Positions 42,759 to 51,962 of a DNA stretch of 64,000 bases are shown piece by piece; position 1 is the first letter of the stretch, and each line of letters begins with the position of its first letter. The stretch covers positions 134,399-198,398 of the forward strand of contig NZ_AUIV01000002.1 of NCBI RefSeq assembly GCF_000423885.1. Reading direction: 5' to 3'. The stretch comes from Thermomonas fusca DSM 15424 (GTDB lineage: Bacteria; Pseudomonadota; Gammaproteobacteria; Xanthomonadales; Xanthomonadaceae). Made by a program: the position numbers and the translations under genes. The notes under the pieces were generated by a model. That model saw nothing but the letters and a program-made list of their open reading frames with translations. It did no database searches and was not told the origin of the DNA.

Positions 42759-43841
42759 TCAGCCGTGCAGCTGCCAGCCCAGCGTTTCGCCGTGGGCCAG
42801 CGGCGCGATGGTGCGGTCGCCATACGGCAGCTCGGCCGGGATGACCCAGTCGCCCTTGCGCAGAGTCAGCGTGCCGGTGTTGCGTGGCAGGCGGTAGAAG
42901 TCGGCCCCGAAGTGGCTGGCGAAGCCCTCCAGGCGGTCCAACCGGCCAGCAGCTTCGAACGCGGTGGCGTACAGCTCCAGCGCGTGCAGGCCGGTGTAGC
43001 AGCCCGCGCAGCCGCAGTCGGCTTCCTTGTCGCCGCGTGCATGCGGGGCCGAATCGGTGCCCAGGAAGAAGCGCGCATCGCCGCTGGTGGCGGCCTCCAG
43101 CAGCGCACGCCGGTGCACTTCCCGCTTCAGTACCGGCAGGCAGTAGAAATGCGGGCGGATGCCGCCGGTGAAAATGGCGTTGCGGTTGTACAGCAGGTGG
43201 TGCGCGGTGATTGTCGCAGCGATCTCGCCCTCGGCGTCGCGCACGTAGTCCGCCGCGTCCTTGGTCGTGATGTGCTCCAGCACTACCCGCAGCCCCGGGA
43301 AATCGCGACGCAGCGGGATGAGCTTGTCCTCGATGAATACCTTCTCGCGATCGAACACGTCGATGTCGCGATCGGTCACCTCGCCATGGATGGCCAGCAC
43401 CAAGCCCGCCTCCTGCATGGCCTCCAGCGCCGCGTAGGCCTGTTTCAGGTCGGTGACGCCGGAATCCGAATTGGTGGTGGCACCGGCCGGATACAGCTTT
43501 GCCGCGTGCACGAAGCCGCTGGCCCTGGCCCGCAGGATTTCCTCGGCCGGCGTGTTGTCGGTGAGGTACAGCGTCATCAGCGGCTCGAAGTCCGCCCCCG
43601 CCGGCAGCGCTGCCAGAATGCGCTCGCGGTACGCCGCCGCCAGCGCCGTGGTGGTGACCGGCGGACGCAGGTTCGGCATCACGATGGCGCGGCGGAACTG
43701 CGCGGCGGTGTGCGGCAGCACCGACTGCAGCTGCGCGCCGTCGCGCAGGTGCAGGTGCCAGTCGTCGGGCCGGGTGATGGTCAACATGGTGCCGGCCGGT
43801 GCCTGCGCGGGATCGGGAACGTGGTGGGCAAGCGGGGTCAT
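42759..43841 (-). CDS. pyrC: dihydroorotase
   Basis: A 360-residue class II (PyrC, E. coli-like) dihydroorotase: HLHLRDG (metal ligands), carboxylated Lys in HAAKLYPAGATT, His in AIHGEVTD and VLEHITTKDA, Asp in FFLGTDSAPH. It closes carbamoyl-aspartate to dihydroorotate in pyrimidine synthesis, in the cytosol. ATG 43841 has GGAG eight bases upstream and adds 18 residues before MLTITRPDDW. A start at 43787 is the alternative and would be closer to E. coli PyrC. Confidence 0.96.
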   Translation of the reverse strand: MTPLAHHVPDPAQAPAGTMLTITRPDDWHLHLRDGAQLQSVLPHTAAQFRRAIVMPNLRPPVTTTALAAAYRERILAALPAGADFEPLMTLYLTDNTPAEEILRARASGFVHAAKLYPAGATTNSDSGVTDLKQAYAALEAMQEAGLVLAIHGEVTDRDIDVFDREKVFIEDKLIPLRRDFPGLRVVLEHITTKDAADYVRDAEGEIAATITAHHLLYNRNAIFTGGIRPHFYCLPVLKREVHRRALLEAATSGDARFFLGTDSAPHARGDKEADCGCAGCYTGLHALELYATAFEAAGRLDRLEGFASHFGADFYRLPRNTGTLTLRKGDWVIPAELPYGDRTIAPLAHGETLGWQLHG

Positions 43842-44007
43842 GGGGGCTCCGGGGCCTGCAGGCGAGGACCGCAATTTTGCCCCTTGTTGCCCGCCGGCAC
43901 CATGCGCGACCGGAGCAGCTGGCCGGTCAGGAGGCCGCTGCTACAGCCATCAGCGTCACCGGAACCACCGACGCGCCACCGCCTGCCGCGTCATCCAGGC
44001 ACCCGCA

Positions 44008-45051
44008 TCAGCGCGCCGCAAGCACCGGCGCCAGCAGGCGGAACGTGCCCGCATCGGCGTCCAGCTCCACCCTGCCACCCACGGGCACGATGAACTGTTC
44101 GCGGATGTGGCCGATCATCGCGCCGCGATAGGCGGGGATCTTCAGCGGCAGGATGTAGTCGTCGAAGATCTGGTCCAGGGTCAGCGAGCCATAGCCATCA
44201 CCCGGGTTGCAGTCGCTGCAGTCGCCGAAGATGAAGCCGGCGATCTTGTCCAGCGCGCCCATCAGCTTCAGCGTGCTGAACATGCGGTCGATGCGGTACG
44301 GCGCTTCGCCCACGTCCTCCAGGAACAGGATCCTGCCGTTGAAGTCCGGCAGGTAGGACGAACCCGCCAGCGCGGTGAGCACGGTCAGGTTGCCGCCCAC
44401 CAGCGCCCCTTGCGCCCTGCCGCCGCGCAGGGTCTGGGTGCGGTTGCGGCGCGCCACCAGCTCGTCGCCGGCGTCGCGGCTGTTCTGGTACTGCATCAGC
44501 TCGCTCTGGAAGAACATCCGTTCGAACTGGTCGACGTTGAAGCGATTCCAGCTGCCTGTTCCCACCGGGCCATGGAAGGTGACCAGCCCGGTCTTGGCAT
44601 GGATCGCGCAGTGCAGCGCGGTGATGTCGGAGTAACCCAGCAGCACCTTGGGGTTGCGGCGGATCAGCGCGTAGTCCAGCAACGGCAACAGCCGTGCCGC
44701 GCCGGAGCCACCGCGCACGCAGACGATGGCCTTGACCTCGCGGTCGCCGAACATCGCGTTCAGATCTCCCGCACGCTCGGCATCGGTTCCCGCCAGATGC
44801 CCGTAGCGACCGCCGTAATGCGCGCCGGTCCTGACCCGCAAACCGAGCGCTTCCATCGCCTCTTGCGCCAGCTGCAACGCCAGCCGCTCGTTGACCGCGG
44901 ACGACGGGCTGACCAGCCCCACCGTATCGCCCTTGCGCAGCCCCGCCGCCAGCAGCTGCCCATGCGGGGCGGCCATCGCTCCGCGCGTGCCCAGCAACGG
45001 CAACACCGCACCCGCAAGCACGGCCGTGCCGAGGAATCGCCTTCTATCCAT
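44008..45051 (-). CDS. S66 family LD-carboxypeptidase with Tat-type signal
   Basis: A 347-residue protein. The N-terminus MDRRRFLGTAVLAGAVLP is a twin-arginine signal, so the enzyme is exported folded. The S66 (LdcA) domain has GLVSPSSAVNE, CVRGGSGAARLL with the catalytic Ser near residue 117, and the YSDITALH block; Glu and His of the triad lie in LEDVGEAPYRIDRM and IGHIREQ. LD-carboxypeptidases remove the terminal D-Ala from murein tetrapeptides; the well-known E. coli enzyme is cytosolic, so an exported form is notable. It is divergent from the P-type ATPase gene. Confidence 0.93.
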   Translation of the reverse strand: MDRRRFLGTAVLAGAVLPLLGTRGAMAAPHGQLLAAGLRKGDTVGLVSPSSAVNERLALQLAQEAMEALGLRVRTGAHYGGRYGHLAGTDAERAGDLNAMFGDREVKAIVCVRGGSGAARLLPLLDYALIRRNPKVLLGYSDITALHCAIHAKTGLVTFHGPVGTGSWNRFNVDQFERMFFQSELMQYQNSRDAGDELVARRNRTQTLRGGRAQGALVGGNLTVLTALAGSSYLPDFNGRILFLEDVGEAPYRIDRMFSTLKLMGALDKIAGFIFGDCSDCNPGDGYGSLTLDQIFDDYILPLKIPAYRGAMIGHIREQFIVPVGGRVELDADAGTFRLLAPVLAAR

Positions 45052-45249
45052 GTTCGAATCCGTTGCGGAAGTGGGGCAAGGGTAGCAACGGGCGGCAGCT
45101 GGATGGCCTTCCTCGCATGCCCGAGCCGGAAGACCTGCCGCCACAGAAGCAAGCGCGCGCAATTACGGCGAACAAGCATCCACCCTCGGTGAAATGTTCC
45201 CGGCAAGCTTTTGTCCGCATACTCGGATCATCTGATGAAGGTGGCACCC

Positions 45250-47715
45250 ATGCCCGGACTGACCTCTGCCGAAGCCGCCGCGCGGCTGGCGCGCAACGGC
45301 CCCAATGTCTTGCCCGAGCGGGGCCGGAAGGGCGGCCTGGCGCTCGCCGGCCAGGTGCTGCGCGAACCCATGCTGTTGCTGCTGCTGGCCGCGGCGCTGG
45401 TGTACATGCTGCTGGGCGATCGCGGAGAAGCTGCCCTGCTGGTCGCTTCCGTGGTGCTGGTCATGGGCCTGACCCTGTATCAGGAATACAAGTCCGAGCG
45501 GGCCATGCAGGCGCTGCGCGACCTCGGCAGCCCGCGGGCGCGGGTCCTGCGCGATGGCGCCGCCACGGTGGTTGCCTCGCAGGAGCTGGTGGTGGGCGAC
45601 GTGCTGCTGCTGGAGGAAGGCGACCGGGTGGCCGCCGACGCGCGCGTGCTGGAGGCCGCCGAGCTGCACGTCGACGAATCCCTGCTCACCGGCGAGTCGG
45701 TTGCGGTAGCGCGGCAGGCGGGCGCCGAGGGCGATGCCGGCATCGTCCACGCCAGCACGCTGGTGGTGCGCGGGCGCGGCACCGCCGAGGTGGTCGCGGT
45801 GGGCGTCGATACTGCGGTGGGACGCATCGGCCGCTCGCTGCAGTCGATCGTCACCGAACGCACGCCGCTGCAACGCGAGATGCGCCGGATCGTGGCGATC
45901 TTCGCCGCCGTCAGCCTGGCCACCTGCGTCCTGGTAGTGGTGCTGTTCGGCGTTCTTCGCGGCAACTGGCTGGAAGGGGTGCTGGCGGGGATCACCCTGG
46001 CGATGGCCACCATCCCCGAGGAGTTCCCGGTGGTGCTCAGCGTGTTCCTGGCGCTGGGCGGATGGCGCATGGCCAGGCACAACGCGCTGGTTCGGCGCGC
46101 GCCCGCGATCGAGGCGCTGGGCGCGATCGGCATCCTCTGCACCGACAAGACCGGCACCCTCACCGAAAACCGGATGGCGGTAGCCGAACTGGACGCGGCG
46201 GATGCCACCCGCGCGCTGGAAACCGGACGCCTGGCCTGCCCGCCGCTGTCGCATGACCCGATGGACAGTGCGCTGTTGGACGCGGCCGCGCAGCGGCAGA
46301 TGCCGGCGCAGCCGCCGGGCTGGCAGCGGCTGCGCGACTACCCGCTGAGCAGCCAGCGCCCGGCCTTCATCCAGGCCTGGCGCACGGATGCGGGCGAGGT
46401 TTTCATCGCCGCCAAAGGCGCCCCGGAAACCATCGCGGCGATGTGCCCGGGCTCGGCGCCGACGCAAGCGGAACTGGAGCCGCGCCTGGCCGCGATGACG
46501 CAGCGCGGCCTGCGGGTGCTTGCGGTTGCGGCGCGGCGCATGGCCGATGCGGCCAGCACAACGCTGCCGGAGGACCCGACGACGTTCGCGCTGGAATGGC
46601 TGGGCCTGGTCGGTTTCGCCGACCCGCTGCGCGCCGCCGTGCCCGATGCCGTGGCCGAGGCGCGCGCGGCCGGCGTGCGCGTGATCATGATGACCGGCGA
46701 CCACGCCGGCACCGCCCGCGCGATCGCGCAGCAGGCAGGCATCGACACCGATGCGGGGGTGGTGCACGGCGATGCGCTGGACGGCTGCGACGACGCCGCC
46801 CTGGCCGACCGCCTAGCCTCCTCCAGCGTGTTCGCGCGGGTGCGGCCGGAACACAAGCTGCGGCTGGTGGAAGCGCTGAAGGCACGCGGCGGCGTGGTGG
46901 CGATGACCGGCGACGGGGTCAACGACGCGCCCGCGCTGATGGCGGCGCACGTGGGCATCGCGATGGGCGGCCGCGGCACCGACGTGGCCCGCGAAGCCGC
47001 GTCGATCGTGCTGCTGGACGACAACTTCGTCAGCGTGGTACGCGCCATCCGGATGGGCCGCACGATCTACGAGAACATCGCCCGCGCTGCGCGCTACATC
47101 CTGGCGGTGCACGTACCGATCACCGGCATGGCGCTGCTGCCGCTGCTCACCGGCTCCGCGCCGATGCTGATGCCGCTGCACGTGGTGATGCTGGAGCTGA
47201 TCATCGATCCGGCCTGCTCGGTGGTGCTGGAGCGCGAGCCGCCGCCGGACGACATCATGCGGCGCCCACCCCGCCCCGCCGATCACCCCCTGCTGGACCG
47301 GGCCACCCTGCTCGCCTCGCTCGGGCAGGGACTGGTGATGTTCCTGGCGGTCGCCCTGACCTACCTGCTGGGCGTCCGCGCGGGCTTGCCGGATGCGCAG
47401 CTGGCGGCGCTGTCGTTCACCGCGATAGTGACCGGCAACCTGTTCCTGATCCTGCTGCACCGCTCGGGCGGCTCGATCTGGCGCGCGTTGCGCACGCCCA
47501 ATGCCGCGTTCTGGATCGTGGCGGCTGCCGCAAGCGCGGTGCTGGCGCTGGCGATCCTGCATCCGGCGGTGGCCGCCCTGTTCGGCTTCGTGCGGCCACC
47601 GGGCCAGTTGCTGGCCGTCGCGGTTGCGCTGCCCTTGTTCGCGGTCCTTGTTCTGGACCTGGGCCGATGGCTACGGTCGATGCGGACTCGCGTCGCTGGC
47701 GCCTCCAGCGCATGA
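45250..47715 (+). CDS. cation-translocating P-type ATPase (type II-like)
   Basis: Started at ATG 45250 (AAGGTGG six bases upstream) the pump is 821 residues; 45235 and a TTG at 45211 are alternatives. It has an N-terminal cation-ATPase segment, the A-domain LLTGESVAVA, the helix-4 motif IPEEFP, the phosphorylated Asp299 in CTDKTGTLT, KGAPE, MMTGDHAGTA, and MTGDGVNDAPAL. The layout is P2-like, but helix 6 (HVVMLELIIDPACSVVLE) differs from classical Ca2+ pumps (NLVTDGLPA), so the ion cannot be assigned. It would act in the inner membrane. Confidence 0.93.
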   Translation: MPGLTSAEAAARLARNGPNVLPERGRKGGLALAGQVLREPMLLLLLAAALVYMLLGDRGEAALLVASVVLVMGLTLYQEYKSERAMQALRDLGSPRARVLRDGAATVVASQELVVGDVLLLEEGDRVAADARVLEAAELHVDESLLTGESVAVARQAGAEGDAGIVHASTLVVRGRGTAEVVAVGVDTAVGRIGRSLQSIVTERTPLQREMRRIVAIFAAVSLATCVLVVVLFGVLRGNWLEGVLAGITLAMATIPEEFPVVLSVFLALGGWRMARHNALVRRAPAIEALGAIGILCTDKTGTLTENRMAVAELDAADATRALETGRLACPPLSHDPMDSALLDAAAQRQMPAQPPGWQRLRDYPLSSQRPAFIQAWRTDAGEVFIAAKGAPETIAAMCPGSAPTQAELEPRLAAMTQRGLRVLAVAARRMADAASTTLPEDPTTFALEWLGLVGFADPLRAAVPDAVAEARAAGVRVIMMTGDHAGTARAIAQQAGIDTDAGVVHGDALDGCDDAALADRLASSSVFARVRPEHKLRLVEALKARGGVVAMTGDGVNDAPALMAAHVGIAMGGRGTDVAREAASIVLLDDNFVSVVRAIRMGRTIYENIARAARYILAVHVPITGMALLPLLTGSAPMLMPLHVVMLELIIDPACSVVLEREPPPDDIMRRPPRPADHPLLDRATLLASLGQGLVMFLAVALTYLLGVRAGLPDAQLAALSFTAIVTGNLFLILLHRSGGSIWRALRTPNAAFWIVAAAASAVLALAILHPAVAALFGFVRPPGQLLAVAVALPLFAVLVLDLGRWLRSMRTRVAGASSA

Positions 47716-47786
47716 ACGCGACTTGCGGCAGACGCTGGCGCGACCATTGAACGCATGCGTGGGGCGTTCGCCGATACTGGTGGCCA

Positions 47787-48299
47787 ATGAGCAGCCCACC
47801 CCTCCCCGACCGCCAGCGCTGGTCCGCGCGCCTGCGCCGCCTGGCCATCCAGCTGCTGTTGCTGCTGGCGTTCATCGCCGCGCTGGACTGGTATCGCGCA
47901 CCGGATGCGCGCGCCGTCGCGGTAGCCCGTCTCATCACCACGCAGGGCCGGCCGGTGGACTTCCAGACGCAGCGCCAGCCGACCGTGCTCTACGTGTGGG
48001 CGGAATGGTGCGGCTACTGCCGCCACACCTCGCCGGCCATCGAGCGCCTGCACCGCAGCGGCTACCGGGTGGTGTCGGTGGCCATGCAGTCTGGCACCGA
48101 CGCCCAGGTGCATACCTACATGCGCGAGCACGCGCTGACCTTCCCGGTGGTCAATGACCCCGACGGCGCGATCAGCCATGCGCTGGGCGTGGGCGTCACC
48201 CCGACCATCGCGATCATCTCCGATGGCCGCATGCGCCTGGCCACCAGCGGCTGGACCAGCGAGTACGGCCTGCGCCTGCGGCTGTGGCTGGCGCGCTGA
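47787..48299 (+). CDS. membrane-anchored thioredoxin-like protein (ScsD/TlpA-like)
   Basis: A 170-residue protein with one N-terminal membrane anchor (about 16-34) and a periplasmic thioredoxin fold with WCGYC (Cys75, Cys78) and the cis-Pro in GVTPTI. This is the ScsD/protein disulfide reductase layout; it should reduce periplasmic disulfides with electrons from DsbD or a partner. It follows the P-type ATPase gene by 71 bp on the same strand, possibly in one transcript; ScsD relatives are linked to copper tolerance in other bacteria. Confidence 0.9.
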   Translation: MSSPPLPDRQRWSARLRRLAIQLLLLLAFIAALDWYRAPDARAVAVARLITTQGRPVDFQTQRQPTVLYVWAEWCGYCRHTSPAIERLHRSGYRVVSVAMQSGTDAQVHTYMREHALTFPVVNDPDGAISHALGVGVTPTIAIISDGRMRLATSGWTSEYGLRLRLWLAR

Positions 48300-48340
48300 A
48301 ACGGGGCAATAGTGCGCGCCCCGTGAAACGGTGTGAAACC

Positions 48341-48366
48341 GTGAAACGGGGCCTGACACCTTTTCC
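48341..48366 (+). repeat. degenerate REP-like sequence
   Basis: The stretch gaaacggggcctgacacc followed by ttttcc resembles the REP core ggggtcag found at 60712, 61470 and 61540 and the copy near 58781. Upstream, gcgccccgtgaaacggtg and aaccgtgaaacggggc (48316-48352) form an imperfect inverted repeat. It is a likely decayed member of the REP family mobilised by the transposase at 60716. Confidence 0.45.
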
Positions 48367-48446
48367 TTGCTTCGACGCATGTCCTGTTCCCCGGGCAGCC
48401 AGCGTTGCCACAGATGCAGCCCACTTTGCTGCTCAAGGAGATTGCA

Positions 48447-48674
48447 ATGGCCGTCAAGCGCGTCAATTCACGTCTGGAATTCATCCTGCAGATCACCGAC
48501 TACTTCAAGGGTCACTGGGAAGATCCGGAGTGGGGCCGCCGCCCCGCGAACCAGGTACTGATTGCACTTGCGGTAAGAGAGCTGGCGCAAGGGATACAGG
48601 ATGCCGCAGCGCAGAAGCAGATCACCGAGATCGCGGACAAGGCAATCGCCAAGAATGCCGCGGCAGTACGGTAA
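48447..48674 (+). CDS. small hypothetical protein
   Basis: A 75-residue protein with AAGGAG before ATG 48447: AVKRVNSRLEFILQITDYF, then WEDPEWGRRPANQVLIALAVREL and a C-terminal helix (QKQITEIADKAIAKNAAAVR). It looks like a compact helical protein. No family was recognised. A hairpin 43 bases after its stop may terminate it. Confidence 0.65.
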   Translation: MAVKRVNSRLEFILQITDYFKGHWEDPEWGRRPANQVLIALAVRELAQGIQDAAAQKQITEIADKAIAKNAAAVR

Positions 48675-48716
48675 GTCGCTCGTTTGACAATTCACTCCAG
48701 ACGACACCGCTTCGCT

Positions 48717-48754
48717 GCGTCGCGATGGCTCTCGTCATAGCGCCATCGCGTCGC
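48717..48754. terminator. hairpin between convergent genes
   Basis: Arms gcgtcgcgatggc (48717-48729) and gccatcgcgtcgc (48742-48754) pair in 12 of 13 positions around a 12-base loop. It lies between the convergent genes ending at 48674 and 48820. No long T-tract follows on either strand, so it may act as a weak two-way terminator. Confidence 0.55.
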
Positions 48755-48819
48755 CGCTGCCCTGCTTCTCAAGCCAGAAGTCGATTTCCGACGCCACCCG
48801 TCCGTGAAACGCAGGCGCC

Positions 48820-50472
48820 TCAGCCTGGCTGTGTTTCCCCGCTCCCTTCGGCCGGGAAAACACACACACCCGATGTCCGGCTTTTGGCCGCATACATGGC
48901 GGCGTCCGCGGCGCGCAGGTAGTCATCGACGCTGATCATGCCGGGCGTGCTGGTGACCAGCCCGATGCTGGCCCCGCTGGCCACGGTGTGCTCGCCAATG
49001 TCGTAGGGCACTTCGAGCGCTGCGACGATCTGCCGGGCGCGCTCCAACGCTTCGGCAGGCTCGATGGCTTCGAGCAGAACATTGAACTCGTCGCCACTCA
49101 TGCGGGCGACCAGGTCGCCGGTGCGCACGCAGGCTTCAAGCCGGCGCGCGACCTGCTGCAACAGCTGGTCGCCGGCATGGTGCCCCAGCGTGTCATTGAC
49201 CGCCTTGAACCGGTTGAGGTCCAACAGCAGCACGGCGAACATCATGGTGCCCACCAGCGTCGGCGGCGCCTCGGCTCTTGCGGCCTCGTCGCGGTACGCC
49301 TCGATGGCATGCGCCAGGCGCTCGCGGAACAGCGGCCGCCCGGGCAGATTGGTCAGCCCGTCATAGGAGCTGCCGCGTTCCGCCAGGTCGCTCAGCGAAC
49401 CGGCCATGCGCACCGCCACGCCGTCCTCGAACTGCGCGACCCCGCGCCAGTTGACCCAGACCAGCCGCCCCGACCCGTGGAAGGCGCGGAAATCCACCGA
49501 AAAATTCGCGCGCTCCCCCGCCAGGTGCCTGCCGTAGGCCGCCTGCACGCGCCCGCGGTCATCGGGATCGATGCGCTGCTGCAAAAACCGCCAGCCGCCG
49601 TCGTGCACGTGCGGGGTGTCCTCCAGCCCCAGGATCTCGTGGAAACGCTCGGACACGTGCAGGGCATCGGTGCGCAGATCCCAGTCCCAGATACCGTCAT
49701 TGGAGCCGCGGGTGGCAAGCGCATAGCGGTTGTCGGAGCGCAGTAACTCCAGCTCCGTGTTCTTCTGCCGGGTTACGTCGATCATCAGGCCGATCATGCG
49801 GTTCGGCCGCCCCGGCTCGACCACGGCGCGACACAGATCGCGCACCCACACCACCTTGCCGGACTTGGCGGTCAGCCGGTAACTCATTTCGTAGGCGTAA
49901 CTGTGGGTGGCGTTGTAGGCGGCATCGTCGATGGCCAGTGCCTCCGCCAGATCGTCGGGATGCACATGCGTGCGCCAGAACCCGGGATCGGAGCGCCACT
50001 CCTCCACGCTGTAGCCAAACAGCCGTTCGACCTGCGGGCTCAGGAAGGTATTGCCGATGCCCCGCTCGGCTTCCCAGACCACGCCGTCGATGGTTTCCAG
50101 CAGGCGCAGGAAGCGTTGGCGCACCTCCACCAGGATCTGCTCGGTGACCTCGGTGATCTCGATCAGCACCCCCTGTCGACTGATCACCCGCCCCGCAGCG
50201 TCCGACTCCGGGTGCAGCTGCAGCCGTACCCAGCGGTACTCGCCATCGGCGAAGCGCAGCCGGAACACCGGCATGCCTGCGCGGAAAGTACCGACATCGT
50301 CGGGATGCACGAACCCCAGCAACGACCGGCCGATCACCGCTTCCACCGGATGACCGGTGACCCTGTGCCAGGCCGGATTGAGATAGGTGACCTCCCATCG
50401 GGCGTCCGCCTGCACCACCGCCTCGGGCAGCAGCTGCAGCAGGGTGCCGGACGGCGTGGAGGGAGCGGACAT
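48820..50472 (-). CDS. PAS-PAS-PAS-GGDEF diguanylate cyclase
   Basis: A 550-residue soluble protein with three PAS domains (about 10-125, 130-255 and 260-380; for example GYSVEEWRSDPGFWRTHVHPDD and ILGLEDTPHVHDGGW) and a C-terminal GGDEF domain. The active site is SGDEF (459-463), a variant seen in active cyclases, with the inhibitory site RTGD (450-453). The start at 50472 is preferred over 50514. It is divergent from the GGEEF gene at 50657. Confidence 0.92.
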   Translation of the reverse strand: MSAPSTPSGTLLQLLPEAVVQADARWEVTYLNPAWHRVTGHPVEAVIGRSLLGFVHPDDVGTFRAGMPVFRLRFADGEYRWVRLQLHPESDAAGRVISRQGVLIEITEVTEQILVEVRQRFLRLLETIDGVVWEAERGIGNTFLSPQVERLFGYSVEEWRSDPGFWRTHVHPDDLAEALAIDDAAYNATHSYAYEMSYRLTAKSGKVVWVRDLCRAVVEPGRPNRMIGLMIDVTRQKNTELELLRSDNRYALATRGSNDGIWDWDLRTDALHVSERFHEILGLEDTPHVHDGGWRFLQQRIDPDDRGRVQAAYGRHLAGERANFSVDFRAFHGSGRLVWVNWRGVAQFEDGVAVRMAGSLSDLAERGSSYDGLTNLPGRPLFRERLAHAIEAYRDEAARAEAPPTLVGTMMFAVLLLDLNRFKAVNDTLGHHAGDQLLQQVARRLEACVRTGDLVARMSGDEFNVLLEAIEPAEALERARQIVAALEVPYDIGEHTVASGASIGLVTSTPGMISVDDYLRAADAAMYAAKSRTSGVCVFPAEGSGETQPG

Positions 50473-50656
50473 ACCCCGCCATCGTCCCCGAAACCCGAAC
50501 GTCCAGTCCAGCAAAAAAACGCGACCGGTGTCGGGTTACCCAGCTGGGATCGTCTTCACATGATTGCGGCATCGGCGCGTTTTCGTATGCGTGCACCACG
50601 CTGCTGTCCGGTCGGCCTTTGATCCCGTTTTTTGCTGCATCGGGGATACTGGCCCC

Positions 50657-51832
50657 ATGGCACCCACTCCCCTTGCCCAGCCATCGCAGGCTGTCTCGCG
50701 CCGTCGCTGGCTTGGCCTGCTGGCCAGCCCGTACCCGCGCCGGCGCCTGCTCCTGTTGCATTGGCTGATCGCGTGCGTGGTGTACGTCGGCACCGCCGTC
50801 CTGCTCGTGGCCGGTGTGGACCAAGGGTGGATGCGTTTCGGCGCCTTGCTTGGCTGGTCCAGCTTCGTCACGGTGGTGTTGCTGTCGGGCTATGCGGCCA
50901 TCCGCAGCGGCTGGAGCGAGCGCTTCGCCGACCCCGCGCTGACCCAGTGGCAACTCTCGATGGGCGTGATCGCCGTGAACTGGGGCTACGTGATCTGCGG
51001 ACCGATGCGCACCGCGGCGCTGTTCCCGCTGATGGTGGTCTTCGACTTCGCCGCCTACGGGCTGCGGTTCCGCCAGATCGGCTGGCTGACGCTGTTTACC
51101 GTGCTATGCCTCGCCTCGGCGGTCGCCATCCGCCAATGGCTGCCGGCCTGGATCGACCCGGCGCAACCGCCGTCGCCGCTGCAGGTGGATCTCTACAACC
51201 TGTCGATGATCGCCGTGGTGCTGCCCGCTTTCGCGCTGGTGACCGCGCGCCTGTCGGCCCTGCGCAAGAAGCTGCGCGACCAGCGCGCGCAGCTGGCAGA
51301 CGCGCTGGCCGCAGTCGAGCGCTTGGCCGTCTCGGACGAGCTCACCGGGCTGCCCAACCGCCGCGCCATGCTGGAAACACTGGCCACCAACACCCGCCAC
51401 GCTCGCCGCGGCCTGCTGCCAGTGACTATCGCGATGGTGGACCTGGACCACTTCAAGCGCATCAACGACACGCTGGGCCACCCTGCCGGTGACGCCGTGC
51501 TGGTGGGGTTTGCCGAATTGGTGCGGCAGCTCTTGCGCGAAGGCGACGTGCTGGGCCGCTGGGGCGGGGAGGAATTCCTGCTGGTCCTGCCCGGCGCCAC
51601 TGCGGCGCAGGCGCAGCAGGTGCTGTGGCGGTTGCAGGCAGCAGTGCGCGACCAGCTGCTTGCCGGCCAGCCGGTCACGTTTTCCGTCGGCGTGGCCGCG
51701 CACCGTGGCAGCGAGTCCGCGGAAACGCTGCTGAGCCGCGCCGACGCCGCCCTGTACGAAGCCAAGCACGCCGGCCGCGACTGCGTCGCCATTGCCAGCG
51801 GGGAATCGCAAGTGGCGGCTGACCCAATCTAG
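50657..51832 (+). CDS. membrane diguanylate cyclase (GGEEF)
   Basis: A 391-residue protein: about six N-terminal membrane helices (30-200), a short coiled coil (ALRKKLRDQRAQLADALAAVERL) and a GGDEF domain with GGEEF (303-307) and inhibitory site REGD (294-297). It should be an active, feedback-controlled cyclase. The membrane region is like the DgcN/MASE-type 6-helix sensors but no named family is assigned. It is divergent from the PAS cyclase and convergent with the GGDEF-EAL gene, placing three c-di-GMP enzymes side by side. Confidence 0.92.
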   Translation: MAPTPLAQPSQAVSRRRWLGLLASPYPRRRLLLLHWLIACVVYVGTAVLLVAGVDQGWMRFGALLGWSSFVTVVLLSGYAAIRSGWSERFADPALTQWQLSMGVIAVNWGYVICGPMRTAALFPLMVVFDFAAYGLRFRQIGWLTLFTVLCLASAVAIRQWLPAWIDPAQPPSPLQVDLYNLSMIAVVLPAFALVTARLSALRKKLRDQRAQLADALAAVERLAVSDELTGLPNRRAMLETLATNTRHARRGLLPVTIAMVDLDHFKRINDTLGHPAGDAVLVGFAELVRQLLREGDVLGRWGGEEFLLVLPGATAAQAQQVLWRLQAAVRDQLLAGQPVTFSVGVAAHRGSESAETLLSRADAALYEAKHAGRDCVAIASGESQVAADPI

Positions 51833-51962
51833 GCGGTACAGCGGCGCGCTGGCACTGCCCCAGGTACGGAGGAAGGCAGAGGAATTCGGGAGCTCGCCTC
51901 TTCCCTTTTTGGCGATAGAGCAGCCCGTACCGGTCGCGGGCGGGGTTGGAACGGCAACCGTT

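Noticed and set aside
50600..50656. Possible promoter TTGATC ... GATACT before the 50657 cyclase
   Set aside because: The spacer is about 20 bases, too long for a confident sigma-70 call.
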